DNA of 64,000 bases, taken from Desulfotalea sp. Lineage in GTDB: Bacteria; Desulfobacterota; Desulfobulbia; Desulfobulbales; Desulfocapsaceae. The position numbers and the translations under genes were made by a program. Position 1 is the stretch's first letter. The number at the start of each line of letters is the position of its first letter. Positions 43,816-54,500 of the stretch are shown here, piece by piece. The stretch lies in contig NVXR01000016.1 of assembly GCA_002733995.1 (NCBI GenBank), positions 1 through 64,000 of the forward strand, written 5' to 3'. The notes below the pieces were generated by a model, which did no database searches, was not told the origin of the DNA, and saw only the letters and a program-made list of their open reading frames with translations.

Positions 43816-44967
43816 GTGGCTGAATTTGTAGGGAAGTCCATTTACTTCGCCACTGGTGTAACGTTTTGTTCTCTGTATGCCGCTCAACCTATTCAGCCTC
43901 TTTTCCAGGCTGAGTTCCAGCTTTCTAGTTTTCAGGCTATCCTTTTTACCACCCTTATGATGGCTCCTTTGGGAGTCGCCCCCCTGTTTTATGGTTTCTT
44001 GCTTGAGGCCATTTCCGCTCGGAAAATGGTTCGCTGGGCACTTTTTCTTTTGGGCGTTCTTGAAATCCTTTTTTCCTTTGCAGATAATTATATAACACTC
44101 CTTGCTATTCGGGCGGTACAGGGTTTTATGATTCCCGCAATTCTTACTTCGCTTATGAGCTATATTAGCTATAGCAGCGGGGAAGAGAGGGTACAGCATG
44201 CGATAGCGTCCTATATCGGGGCGACGATTGCAGGTGGTTTTCTTGGCCGGTTTCTTTCCGGCTTACTGACAGATCTTTATGGCTGGAGATTCTTTTTCTT
44301 TCTTTTAGGTGTGTTGCTCATTGTCTGCTCAGTACTTTTGCAAACTATGGTGCGGGATGTGAAGCTAAATTATGTGAGACCCTCTCCTAAAGAAGTAGTT
44401 AATATATTGCATCAAAAAACATTTCTTTGGTTATATGCAACCATCTTTTGCCTGTTTTTTGTCTTTGCAGCTGTGATGAATTATCTGCCGTTTGAACTTA
44501 AAGCAATGTGTCCGCAAATTGGGGAGACTTCTATTGGGATTCTATACCTTGGCTACAGCATGGGGATTTTGGTTTCTCTTAACAGTAGGCGTATCATTGC
44601 GTGGTTTGGCGGGGAGGTTGATGCAATTGCTGCTGGTATTGTCTTGTTGGCAGTTGGTGCGCTTCTTTTCTTGGTGCAAAGTTATAAGGTGATGTTCCTT
44701 GCGATGTTTGTTTTTTGTGCCGGACTTTTTACTGCCCATTCTCTTTTATCCGGCTATCTCAGTACCCTTGCAAAAAAAAATAAGGCGATTGCCAATGGAT
44801 TGTATATCTGTTTTTACTATACTGGTGGAACATTGGGGTCGATTCTCCCTGGGGTTATTTATGAAGCTTATGGCTGGCACGTCTTTTTGTCATTTTTACT
44901 CATTATGATCTTCGTTGCCTGTGTTTTTACCCTATTTTTGAAAAAAGCAATTGTTCAAAAATGTTAA
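43816..44967 (+). CDS. MFS transporter, YnfM-like
   Basis: This 383-residue transporter has about 12 membrane helices. GVTFCSLYAAQPIQPLFQAEFQ at the N-terminus, the helix 2-3 loop GFLLEAISARKMVRW and RAVQGFMIPAI match the YnfM-type group of the major facilitator superfamily. It starts with GTG and has no strong ribosome site. It lies 36 bases after the orphan receiver gene on the same strand, so the two are likely cotranscribed. Substrate is unknown. Confidence 0.86.
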   Translation: MAEFVGKSIYFATGVTFCSLYAAQPIQPLFQAEFQLSSFQAILFTTLMMAPLGVAPLFYGFLLEAISARKMVRWALFLLGVLEILFSFADNYITLLAIRAVQGFMIPAILTSLMSYISYSSGEERVQHAIASYIGATIAGGFLGRFLSGLLTDLYGWRFFFFLLGVLLIVCSVLLQTMVRDVKLNYVRPSPKEVVNILHQKTFLWLYATIFCLFFVFAAVMNYLPFELKAMCPQIGETSIGILYLGYSMGILVSLNSRRIIAWFGGEVDAIAAGIVLLAVGALLFLVQSYKVMFLAMFVFCAGLFTAHSLLSGYLSTLAKKNKAIANGLYICFYYTGGTLGSILPGVIYEAYGWHVFLSFLLIMIFVACVFTLFLKKAIVQKC

Positions 44968-45220
44968 ATTGTAAAAATAGGGCCTTTTTTGTACTGCAAG
45001 TACCGCCCTCGACTTGTAGTGCAAGAGATACCAGTTAATTTAAAAATGACTTCAATCTTGTCAGAAACAATCGCTATCCAGCTTGTTTCTCGGTGACCGT
45101 TGCGATGATCGGTTCTTCCTTGAATCTCTTGGGGGTTGGGGAATATTAAATGACGAATATAGGGTGTTGCAAAACATTTTATTTCTGCTGGCTTCATGAT
45201 ATACTGCATTTAGTTGTAAG

Positions 45221-45247
45221 CGATTGTCTGTGTTAACCAGACAATCG
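45221..45247. repeat. 10-bp perfect hairpin
   Basis: 45221-45230 pairs exactly with 45238-45247; loop TGTTAAC. Only GGTTTCTT follows, so it is a weak terminator candidate or an operator. Confidence 0.6.
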
Positions 45248-45372
45248 GGTTTCTTGCAGAAAATATATTAGAGAGTTGGCTGTTGCTGTGACAAAGTGGT
45301 TATGTGTGGTACGCCACTGCACTTGCATGGTGAGTAAAAGATGACCGATCTTTTCAGAAAGACGGCATAATT

Positions 45373-45396
45373 ACACATTTTTAAAGATAAATGTGT
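45373..45396. repeat. 8-bp hairpin
   Basis: ACACATTT at 45373-45380 pairs with AAATGTGT at 45389-45396; 8-base loop. It lies about 100 bases before the cyclase start. Confidence 0.55.
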
Positions 45397-45497
45397 CCGG
45401 TCACGCCCCTTCTTCTCTTTATAAAATATATCCCAAATTCATTTGTTATTATTTGTATCTGCTTTGTAAAATTTTAATACAACATGAGTGAGAATAT

Positions 45498-46796
45498 ATG
45501 GAACAAATACTCTTGGTTGAAGACAGTAAAATGTTCGGCCAACTGACCAAAGCTAAGCTAGAAAAAGAATTTGATAGACCGGTATACTGGACTAAAAATC
45601 TTAAAGAAACAGTTCAATTATTAGATTTGGCCGACAATAATTTTTCCATAGCGTTGTTGGATCTCAACCTCCCAGATGCCCCAAATGGGGAAGTTATTGA
45701 TCTTGTAGTCAAGCGTGGTATCACATCACTGGTCTTTACCAGCAATATGAGTAACGCTGTACGAGATCAGGTGTGGTCTAAGAAAGTTGCTGATTACGTT
45801 CTCAAAGACGACCCAAGTAGTCTTGATTATATTGTTGCTGCTATGAGGCGAGTTGCTACGAATCAGCACTCTTGTATTCTGATCGTTGATGATTCGAAGT
45901 TTTTTCGAACACAAATCGCGGAACTATTGTACGTGCAAAAATTTAGTGTGATTTCGGCAAGAAACGGTCCTGAGGCCCTTGAAACACTGTTTAACTATCC
46001 TGGAATAAAGTTGGTTATCACCGATTTTAATATGCCAGAGATGGATGGGTGCCAGTTGTGCCGGAAAATCAGGGTAGATTTTCCGCCGGAGACTTTGGCG
46101 ATTATTGGAATGTCTTCTGAGGAGGACAAAAGCATAGGGGCGCGTTTCATCAAGAGTGGGGCTAACGATTTTATTGTGAAGCAATCTTTCCTGGTGGAAG
46201 AATTCTATTGCCGGGTAAATCGTTGTATTGAAAGTATAGACCTCTATAAACAGATCAAGGACGTCTCTATCAAAGATTTTCTTACGGGTCTGTATAATCG
46301 TCGCTATTTCTTTGACAGTGGTGGAACATTGTTAGCCCGTGCGAGGCGTGAGCAGATCCCTTTGGTTTGTGCCATGGTTGATATCGATTGGTTTAAAAGA
46401 GTCAATGACACCTACGGCCATGATGTAGGTGATCTTGTGATTCAACAGGTCGGTACTTTTTTACAAGAAAGGATGAGCTCCTCAGATATCGTAGCCCGTT
46501 TTGGGGGGGAAGAGTATTGTATTCTTGCTGTAAACATGAGCTTGGATGATGTTGATAAATTATTCAATGATCTCCGTATGAGTATTGCAAAAACACCGGT
46601 ATTTTTTGATAACAAGACCAAGAAACTCCACGTTACAGTCTCCATTGGTATCTGTACCGATAAGAATGCGACTCTTGACGAGATGATAAAGATTGCAGAC
46701 AATTTCCTCTACATGGCTAAGGACGATGGACGTAATTGTATTAAAATGTCAGGAAAACACGGCTCCTTGGAGGTGGCTACCGATACCTCTGTGTAG
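45498..46796 (+). CDS. REC-REC-GGDEF diguanylate cyclase
   Basis: This 432-residue protein has two receiver domains followed by GGDEF. The first receiver (1-115) has LLVEDSK and phospho-Asp D55. The second (about 121-240) has LIVDDSKFF and VITDFNMPEMDG. The cyclase domain has MVDIDWFKRVNDTYGHDVGD and RFGGEEYCILAV, an active GGEEY site, so it likely makes cyclic-di-GMP. The RxxD product-inhibition motif is not found at its usual place five residues upstream (the segment reads ERMSSSDIVARF, with Ser three before Asp), so feedback inhibition may be absent. The PleD-like layout suggests dimerisation-dependent activity. Confidence 0.93.
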   Translation: MEQILLVEDSKMFGQLTKAKLEKEFDRPVYWTKNLKETVQLLDLADNNFSIALLDLNLPDAPNGEVIDLVVKRGITSLVFTSNMSNAVRDQVWSKKVADYVLKDDPSSLDYIVAAMRRVATNQHSCILIVDDSKFFRTQIAELLYVQKFSVISARNGPEALETLFNYPGIKLVITDFNMPEMDGCQLCRKIRVDFPPETLAIIGMSSEEDKSIGARFIKSGANDFIVKQSFLVEEFYCRVNRCIESIDLYKQIKDVSIKDFLTGLYNRRYFFDSGGTLLARARREQIPLVCAMVDIDWFKRVNDTYGHDVGDLVIQQVGTFLQERMSSSDIVARFGGEEYCILAVNMSLDDVDKLFNDLRMSIAKTPVFFDNKTKKLHVTVSIGICTDKNATLDEMIKIADNFLYMAKDDGRNCIKMSGKHGSLEVATDTSV

Positions 46797-47548
46797 GACC
46801 TTCTGGAGTTTTATCTTCCTATCTCTTGCGGAATACAGTTTGAGTTTAAGCTGGAAACTGGTTTGTTGCAGATAGTTTTGCAATGATGAAAATATCTTAC
46901 TTAAGTAATCCGTCCCTCAATGCCAATAATGTCCATGGTCACTCGGTTCTCCCACTCTTGAAAAGCTAAGGGGCGGCTCGAATCACCATTGTGGCGATGT
47001 GACGGAGAAGCGTCAGCGCCGCGCTCCCCCCCAAAAAAAACCTCATCGTAAGCGTTACACTCTCTTTAAATTTTAATGCCACTGAGCAAACGAGCCACGT
47101 GTTGAAGGCTAGTGGGCTGCCAGAAATAATTTTGTCAGGAGTTTTCTCTTGTACTCTGCAATCCGTTGTACGTATTGTGTTACTCCTGCGTCACAGGGAT
47201 AATGTTACAACAGTCGTCCTATGTCCTCTTAGAAATGTCTGTCATAACTAGCATAACCTACTTAGTTTTATCCTGCAGGGGCCCCGCAATTATCTGTCTG
47301 AAAGTCCTTGCGTAATTGACACTACTTTGCTAGCTATTGGTCATCATAGTGGTAACAGTAGAGGGAATTATTCAGGTGGTTCTCTCATATCAGTTACATT
47401 GCTGCCTCTACCTAGCTCCCGACGTACCTTTAACGTTAAGGTGTATTAGGGGGGGGCATGGCCTATGATGGACCATGAACGGTGCCGTACAGATGCGTTC
47501 TGGCACTGAGTTTGTTTTTTGTGCTGTGTAACAGGAGATATATTGAAG
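46797..47548. other. long gene-free stretch before MFS gene
   Basis: About 750 bases without a supported gene. Contains C7A8 (47026-47040) and G8 (47449-47456) homopolymers. A near-match to a sigma-54-like site (TGGCAC at 47501, TTGTT at 47512) was seen but is one base off the -12 consensus. Confidence 0.4.
47449..47456. repeat. G8 tract upstream of MFS gene
   Basis: Eight G residues about 90 bases before the MFS start, outside coding sequence. Confidence 0.8.
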
Positions 47549-48724
47549 ATGGATAGGAAGAGAAGTCTTTTGATGCTGAATTGTGCGATCTATCTTTTTA
47601 TGTTCGGCGTAGGCATCATTACCCCCATACTGCCAGGTAAGATACTCGCGTTTTCAGGCTCAACTGTCCAGGTTGGCTTACTTGCTTCAGCGTTTGCATG
47701 TTCCTATCTATTGGTGCAGATCCCACTAGGGGTCTTGGCCGACAAATTCGGCTATAAGACCTTCATTGCCTTAGGATATTTTATATGTGGAGTGGCTGGA
47801 TTCATCTATTTGCTCGCCGGTTCATCTACGCTAATACTGGTAGGTCGTTTCATGCAGGGTATTGGCGAGGCCCCTCTGTGGGCACTGGCTCCAGCAATAC
47901 TCTCAATTCTGTATCCAACGAGCAAGGCGAGGGTCATTGGTTGGTACAATGCTTCCCTGCATATTGGCCTAACTTCTGGGAGTATTTGTGGCTTTGTTGC
48001 TTATGGTTATTTGCCAGAACAATATGCGTTCATAATATTTGTTTTGCTTTGTCTTGTCGCCGGCATATTGACCCTTATGGGGGGGGATGAGAAGGCGCTT
48101 CATTGTTCGCCGCGTGAAAAAGATTGTAGTGTTGACTGGCGCGCATTCTTGCAACTCATTACCCAGCGAAAAATCTTTTGTGTTTTACTGGGTATTGTGA
48201 TTTATGGGGCTGGATATGGAATATATATAACGATAATACCAGCATTTTTTCTGGAGGGTCAGCATCTGAGTCCTAACTCGGTTGGCCTGCTCTTTATCGG
48301 CTTTTATATTGGTATCTCTATTGCTCAACTTATTGGTGGCTATGTAGCGGATAAAATGGGACGCGTATTACCAATGGTTACAGGTTTATCTCTATTTGCC
48401 GTTGGCCAGATACTTTTTCCCTTTTTTGCTGTTAGTTATGCAATTGTATTTCTGTCGATTGCCAGCTTTGGTCTTGGTCTGTTTTTGATTGGCTCCATAG
48501 CTATTCTTAATGACCAGGTTGATAGCAATTCAAAAGGACTCATATCCGGACTTTTTTATCTGTTCTGGGGGGGGGGCTATTTCTTAGGCCCAATGATCTT
48601 AGGGTATATTGCAGAGCAGGGGTATTTAATTCAGGGGTTTATTACTTTGGGGGGGATGTCTGCTTTTGTTGGTCTGTTATTACTGCTAGCAAACAGGACG
48701 GTGGTTGCAAGAGATGCAAGGTGA
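47549..48724 (+). CDS. MFS transporter with intragenic G tracts
   Basis: This 391-residue transporter has about 12 membrane helices. LFMFGVGIITPILPGKILAF is the N-terminal helix, LGVLADKFGYKTFIALGY the motif-A loop, and GRFMQGIGEAPLWALAPAI follows. The start is chosen as ATG 47549, with ACAGGAG ending 11 bases before; TTG 47543 is possible. Unusually, the frame holds G8 (48079-48086), G10 (48567-48576) and G7 (48649-48655) runs, coding for Gly pairs or triples. Slippage in any would shift the frame, suggesting phase variation. The frame as read is intact. Its substrate is unknown. Confidence 0.87.
   Translation: MDRKRSLLMLNCAIYLFMFGVGIITPILPGKILAFSGSTVQVGLLASAFACSYLLVQIPLGVLADKFGYKTFIALGYFICGVAGFIYLLAGSSTLILVGRFMQGIGEAPLWALAPAILSILYPTSKARVIGWYNASLHIGLTSGSICGFVAYGYLPEQYAFIIFVLLCLVAGILTLMGGDEKALHCSPREKDCSVDWRAFLQLITQRKIFCVLLGIVIYGAGYGIYITIIPAFFLEGQHLSPNSVGLLFIGFYIGISIAQLIGGYVADKMGRVLPMVTGLSLFAVGQILFPFFAVSYAIVFLSIASFGLGLFLIGSIAILNDQVDSNSKGLISGLFYLFWGGGYFLGPMILGYIAEQGYLIQGFITLGGMSAFVGLLLLLANRTVVARDAR
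48079..48086 (+). repeat. G8 tract in MFS coding sequence
   Basis: Eight G residues encoding MGGD within the MFS gene; a possible slippage site. Confidence 0.85.
48567..48576 (+). repeat. G10 tract in MFS coding sequence
   Basis: Ten G residues encoding WGGGY within the MFS gene; the longest intragenic homopolymer in the window and the best phase-variation candidate. Confidence 0.88.
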
Positions 48725-48838
48725 AAAAGTGTGTACCACTTCAGTTGGCATTCTAAGATTGGTTGTCTGCCGTGAAACGGGGGGAATAATCCGGGGCTAG
48801 AATCTCGTTGGTAACGGCTAATCGATGCCTTTAAAAAT

Positions 48839-50515
48839 TTAGTTACAATCAAGAGCTTTTCTAATAATTTTAGCCAGTGTTTTCTTTATTATCGGTTTCC
48901 TGATAAATATTGTACAGCCAAAGGATTTTGCTTGCAGCTCTTCCATGGATTCACTGAAGCCGGTGCATAGGATAACAGGTAAGTTTGAATCAAGGGCAAA
49001 TATTTCGCGGGCTAATACAACCCCATTCATTTCTGGCATGTACATATTAGCCATAAGGAGATCATAATCATCGGGATTGTTGGTGTATGCCTCTAATGCA
49101 GCTAAACTGCTAGTAAAAGATGTGACAATGTAGCCGAGATTGCCCAGTAGGCGTTGCGTCATTTCGGTGATATCATTTTCATCATCAACAAGTAGTATTT
49201 TCTCACTACCAACGGGCAATGGAAAATCATTAATTATTCCCCGATCCTCTGTAGTCTCATTCTCATTGCTACTCTCAACCAGTGGCAGGTATACATTGAA
49301 GGTGGAGCCTTGTCCCGATATGCTGCTTACTGTAATTTCCCCTTTGTGTTGTTTAATAATGCCATGAACAACGGCGAGCCCGAGCCCGGTTCCTATGCCT
49401 TTTTCTTTGGTTGTAAAGAAGGGATCAAAAATTTTACGTTGTGTTTCTTCATCCATACCAGAACCATTATCGGTTACCTCGATATGAAGATACTTACCTA
49501 GGGCAAGCTGTGGACAGTCTGGTAAGCTTTTTGTCTCAGAAACGTGCAGTGTAGAGGTTAAAATATTTATGGTCCCGGCGGCCTCGCCTATGGCCTGTCT
49601 GCTATTCGTGCAGAGATTCATCAACACCTGGTGTATTTGCGTCGGGTTGGCCAGGATAAGCCCACAGTCTTGTGTTGTGCTTGTCTTAAACTCGATGGTC
49701 TTAGGGAGTGATACCTGCAATAGGGCGTGGATCTCTATCACAATTAGTTGAATATCAAGAGTTTGAAAAACTTCATCCCCTTGGCGACTGAAGGTGAGGA
49801 TTTGTTCAACTAAAGACACGGCCCTTTTGCCGGCTTTAATGACCATATCCAAATCTCTTCTGATTTTATCCGCAGGAGAGAGTTGCGCTTTAGCTATCTC
49901 GCTAAAGCCAATAATAGCAGTGAGAATGTTGTTGAAATCATGGGCGATTCCGCCAGAGAGAGTCCCGATAGCCTCCATTTTCTGGGCATGTCGAAGTTGT
50001 TTCTCGGTAAGTTTTCGTTCGGCTATTTCTTCTTCCAGGGCAAGGGTCTTTTTTTCGAGTTTCTGGATCAGTCTTTCATTATATACCTTCAAATATACCT
50101 TTTCCTGCATGGTTGGGTCGCTGGTAACTGGAGTTGTTGAGTTTGCGACATCCTCTAGGACTTCCTTGATAATTTCCATGAAGCGCACAGGTTCTTCCGG
50201 CTTTATGATAAATCGCACAGCCCCTAGATGGAGAGCCAAATCAGCGTCTTTCTGATCGGTGTATGTGGCGGTATAGAAAATAAAGGGGATAGAACGAAGT
50301 ACGTTGTTGGCGAACCATTCACGGCATAGGGTAAAGCCATCCATGATCGGCATAAGAATATCACTGATGATAAGATCGGGTGGATCGGAATCAGCAATTT
50401 TCATAGCCTCCATTCCGTTCATTGCAGATACTACCTCATGACCATGTCCACCAAGCAGGGCCTGGAGCAAGTATATATTTTGTTCGTTATCATCGACCAC
50501 AAGGATCGTACTCAT
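48839..50515 (-). CDS. REC-HisKA-HATPase-REC hybrid kinase
   Basis: This 558-residue cytoplasmic protein starts with a receiver (residues 1-120; [11 protein letters not shown], phospho-Asp in [13 protein letters not shown]). A coiled linker precedes the kinase: [22 protein letters not shown] is the His box (AHDF type), followed by HATPase motifs such as [11 protein letters not shown] and [14 protein letters not shown]-terminal receiver has [13 protein letters not shown] and [13 protein letters not shown]; its phospho-acceptor position reads Asn-like (MANMYMPE) rather than the usual Asp, so phosphotransfer there is doubtful. There is no membrane segment. It overlaps the 50512 receiver gene by ATGA. 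Confidence 0.9.
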   Translation of the reverse strand: MSTILVVDDNEQNIYLLQALLGGHGHEVVSAMNGMEAMKIADSDPPDLIISDILMPIMDGFTLCREWFANNVLRSIPFIFYTATYTDQKDADLALHLGAVRFIIKPEEPVRFMEIIKEVLEDVANSTTPVTSDPTMQEKVYLKVYNERLIQKLEKKTLALEEEIAERKLTEKQLRHAQKMEAIGTLSGGIAHDFNNILTAIIGFSEIAKAQLSPADKIRRDLDMVIKAGKRAVSLVEQILTFSRQGDEVFQTLDIQLIVIEIHALLQVSLPKTIEFKTSTTQDCGLILANPTQIHQVLMNLCTNSRQAIGEAAGTINILTSTLHVSETKSLPDCPQLALGKYLHIEVTDNGSGMDEETQRKIFDPFFTTKEKGIGTGLGLAVVHGIIKQHKGEITVSSISGQGSTFNVYLPLVESSNENETTEDRGIINDFPLPVGSEKILLVDDENDITEMTQRLLGNLGYIVTSFTSSLAALEAYTNNPDDYDLLMANMYMPEMNGVVLAREIFALDSNLPVILCTGFSESMEELQAKSFGCTIFIRKPIIKKTLAKIIRKALDCN

Positions 50516-50907
50516 AGGTTTGTTCCTTTAAGCGGATGGAACCCTGGCATATATTTTTGAAAATCGTTAATAAAAGTGTCTGGGTTGATTGGCTTTTCAA
50601 TATAACCAGTACAACCGGCTTCCATGGCTTTTTCCCGATCTCCCGGCATGGCGTGGGAGGTGACAGCAATAACGGGAATTTCTTTAAAAGAGATGTCCTT
50701 TTTCAACTCATGGGCAACTTGGTAACCATTCATTACCGGTAGCTGAACGTCGAGTAAAATCAATGCAGGTAAATGTTTTTTCGCAAGATCAATGCCCTGG
50801 GAACCATCATGGGCCTGGATAACCTCATAGCCATTTTTGCTGAGTAGAAAGGTGACCAGATACATATTTTGTTCATTGTCTTCAATAACAAGTATTTTAG
50901 GTTTCAT
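50512..50907 (-). CDS. single receiver protein
   Basis: This 131-residue receiver has KILVIEDNEQNMYLV with acid pocket near residues 9-10, phospho-Asp D53 in LILLDVQLPVMNG, and Lys in GYIEKPINPD. It ends shortly after the domain, so it has no output domain. It is the first gene of an operon with the hybrid kinase at 48839-50515 (ATGA overlap), and may be the kinase's phosphate acceptor or shuttle. Confidence 0.92.
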   Translation of the reverse strand: MKPKILVIEDNEQNMYLVTFLLSKNGYEVIQAHDGSQGIDLAKKHLPALILLDVQLPVMNGYQVAHELKKDISFKEIPVIAVTSHAMPGDREKAMEAGCTGYIEKPINPDTFINDFQKYMPGFHPLKGTNL

Positions 50908-51541
50908 AGTATCTCAACAGAAGTTGTTCGTTTTCAGGGGATGGATAATATAAACTTTGCCGAATATGAGAAAATAGTTTATCAAAAAAAATATGTAATA
51001 AAGTAAAACACACCTGGCGTAAAGGACTCCATGTAAGCTACTGGTATTGTTGTATGTAATAGTTGTCTGTTTTTTGCGTTATGTGTATATATCTTGCTAA
51101 AGCAATATGTTACCTCTAGTTTGTGGGCGATCTGGTACGGCGGGGAATGGTTGTGGTAATGCTATTCCTAACAACAACTCTTGTAAATGTATACTACATT
51201 TATTGGACAGATAACTCAAAGGGGAAATTGCCAAATTTTGAAAAACAAGGAAGGATCGGCGTGCTTTGTATGGATCCGAGTGAAAGATTATATCTGTTTA
51301 TCCCATAGCAAAGAAGTCTAATTCCCCAGCACCACTTGAAATTATATCTAGTGACCAACGGTTTTTTCGGCTGAGGTTTCTTTGTTTTGTGGACAATAGG
51401 ACGGCGGTGTTTATTGAGGCAAAAGTTGCGAAACCCTGGCCCGTGGTTGCGGCTACCGTGAAATGCGCTGATTAATCCGGTTATACCCACATCCTTGCCG
51501 ATGGGGGAATGGAATGCTTCTCTCCCTCTTGGCTAACCCAA
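50908..51541. other. intergenic region
   Basis: About 630 bases. A 61-codon plus-strand frame at 51123 lacks recognisable protein features. No supported gene. Confidence 0.35.
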
Positions 51542-54500
51542 TTACTTTTGATCATTTTGCTGGTGGTGTAACGTAGTGCTGCAATCACATGGCAAGGTAA
51601 AAGTAAAAGTGCTTCCTACTCCCCACTCGCTTTGCACAGAGATCGCGCCACCAAGCTTTTCAACCAGTTTCTTGCTGATGGAAAGCCCAAGCCCCGTTCC
51701 CTCATGTATGCGACTGACACCCGTGTTAATCTGCTTAAATGTTTGGAACAGTTTATCCATGTCCTTCTGTTTAATTCCTGAACCAGTATCCTGTACATCG
51801 ATTATGAGTATTTCATTTTCGAGCATGCAATTGATAATGACTCCACCGGTATCTGTGAATTTAATCGCATTTCCTAGCAGATTAATTAAAATTTGTTCTA
51901 CTCGTTTCTGATCGCTGTTGAGCAGATGTACTTCAGGCGATATCTCGACGGCTAGTGTCAGGCCCTGCTTAATCGCCAGGGGCTCTACTATTTGGGTTAC
52001 CTTTTCGATAGATTTTCGCATATCAAATGTTTCACAGGAAATTTCTAGTTCACCTGCTTCAATTTTTGAAATGTCCAGAATATCATTAATTAAGGCGAGA
52101 AGGTGGCGTGAACTTGTCTGCACCATGGAAAGCTGCTTGTTTTGTTCATCGTTGAGTGGGCCGGCCAACTGTTGGAGCAAGATGCCGGTAAAGCCGATAA
52201 TTGAGTTCAGTGGAGTCCGTAATTCATGTGACATGGATGCAAGAAATGCGGATTTAAGATGGTCGGCCTCTTCTGCATGGGTTTTCGCCTTCTCAAGAGC
52301 CTGCATCATTTTAACCCGTTCGGTGACATTAACTGTTACTGCCAGTAATACATCCTGGCCATCGAATCGAATTGGTAATACAGAGAGTGAACAATCAATT
52401 AATTCTCCGGAATTAGTGCGGTATCCTACTTGTAGGCTAACAACTCGTCCTTCTTCGGCAATAGTTGTCAGAATCAAGTCCTGGCTGCTTTTACTGGCAT
52501 AAAAATCCTGATAGGTACGACCAACAAGACTTTTGTTATTGCCAATCTCACTGCTTGCTAGGGCATTGTCAAAAATAATTGTACCGCTGGAATCAACTAC
52601 GACAATGGCAATGGGCAGAGTATTGATTAACACCTTAAATTGCTTTTCACTTGCCTCTAACTGAGCTTTTCTTTGGCTGATTTCGTGGTTCCTCCAGATC
52701 ATGAGGATGAAAATTACAGCGGATCCCCCAAGAATTTTCCAGATAAGACTATAATCAATTGTTTTATCATATCGCACTGTAAGCCATTTATGGCGCATAT
52801 CTGCCCGATCTGCCTCGGTGAGGCTGTCAATACTTTTGTTAAGCAATGGAATTAATAAAGGCCAGTCTTTTCTTACCCCAATTGAAAATGTTAAGCGATA
52901 AGGAGAAGGAGCTGCAATTTTGATATTATTTAAGCCTACAGAGTTAATCAGATAACTGCCGGTTAATAGGTTGCCGATAAAGGCCTCTGCATCGCCAAAG
53001 GAAACCGCCTCTAGGGCTGCCAATGTGGTGGGGACTTCCATTATTTCAAGGTTGGGATAGTCTCGCTTGAGATAGTGTATTGTCATATCATCCTTTTCAA
53101 CAGCGAGCCGTTTGCCAATCAAATCATCAATTCCGGTTATAAGGTGATTGTCTCTGCGGGTAAAAATAACTACCGGAAAATCAAGATATGATTTGCTGAA
53201 ATTGAGGCATTCACTACGTTCCAACGTTGGAACAATCAAGGGGATAATATCAAGCTCCTTTAGGTGTATCTTGTTGTGTCGTTGGGACAGGGTCATCTTT
53301 TCCACAGGGGCTATCTCTAAGCTAAGCTGCCGGATGAAAAGTTGTATATAATCCGAAGACATACCGCTGTATGTTCCGTTGTTGTCAATATATTCAAGAG
53401 GTGCCCCTTCCGAATCTACTCCTAAGCGAATAGGCCCTAAGGTATTAAGCCATGCTCGTTCTTGTCGTGTTATCTTGATGTTTTGAAATAAGTGCTTGGT
53501 ATTAAGGTCATCGCCACCAAGCCATTTTTTGTGGATGGCCCGGTGCTCAGCCTGGCTGATAGTTTTTATAGCCTTGTCAAACATAGAAGCAAGTTCTGGC
53601 AGATCTTTGCGAATACCAAACCGCAGAAGAGTGGGGGCGAAATTGGGGAGTCCTGAAATCTTTAGGTTTTGTAATTGTTGCTGTTCAACCAGCCAGGAGA
53701 TAACCGCCCGGTTTCCGATATAAACGTCAGCTCTTTCACTCGAGACAGCTTCTAGTGCTTGAAGAGTAGAATCCTGCAGGAGAAGTTGTGTTTCTGGATA
53801 CTTATTCCGAAGTATGGAGTGGAGGTAGAAATCTTTTTCTACAACCACCTTCTTTTTAAGCAAATCTTGCAAGCCTTCAATTGGCTGGTTACGCGTTCTT
53901 CGGGTAACAAAGGCATATGGACAGTTTAAATATGATGTAGAAAAAGTGAGAAATTTTGAACGATATTCAGTCTTTACTATATCCGCTATAACGTCTAGTT
54001 TTTTGTTTTTTACTTGCTCTAACATTTCTGCCCAGAGTACACCCGAGGTGGTTTGGAAGGTGATCTGCAGCTGTTTCTCAATAAGCTTTAGATAGTCTGC
54101 GGTGATTCCTTGTTGGGTTTCGTCTGTGTCGACAAAATTGATAGGGGCCCAATCCTTATTAACACCAATACGAATTTGTTGATGTTTGGACAACCAGAGC
54201 TTCTCTTTCTTGCTGAGCAGCAGTGGAAGCGTTTGTTCAGTTGCACCATAAAAATGGCTGGAAGGATCTTTTACCCACCGTTGTTCAATCTCTTGAAGCT
54301 CAAATCTGCTGATTTGACTGAAGCCTATGTTTATTGTTTCTAGAAGAGTTGGCCTGTTTTGCAATATTCCTGCAAAAATATCCTCCCTGGTGATTGCTGC
54401 GCTGCTACAATAGATGAGCCCTCGTAAGCGCCGATGATCCAGTAGCTTGTCCATGGAGAGGTCTGCTGCAAAGATGGCTTCAACCCCGCCTTGACGGAGT

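Larger units (their letters stand above)
44968..45497. other. DGC upstream region
   Basis: About 530 bases between two plus-strand genes. Two hairpins are seen, at 45221-45247 (perfect 10 bp) and at 45373-45396 (8 bp). No gene and no match to known cyclic-di-GMP riboswitch consensus was recognised. Confidence 0.45.

Noticed and set aside
44968..45497. Cyclic-di-GMP riboswitch before the diguanylate cyclase
   Set aside because: Hairpins exist, but none matches the known class I or II consensus by eye.
47501..47516. Sigma-54-like promoter TGGCAC-N5-TTGTT before the MFS gene
   Set aside because: The -12 element lacks the required GC, and the start would fall only a few bases before the ribosome site.
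51123..51308. 61-codon plus-strand frame with one hydrophobic stretch
   Set aside because: No clear ribosome site or homologue; too little evidence.
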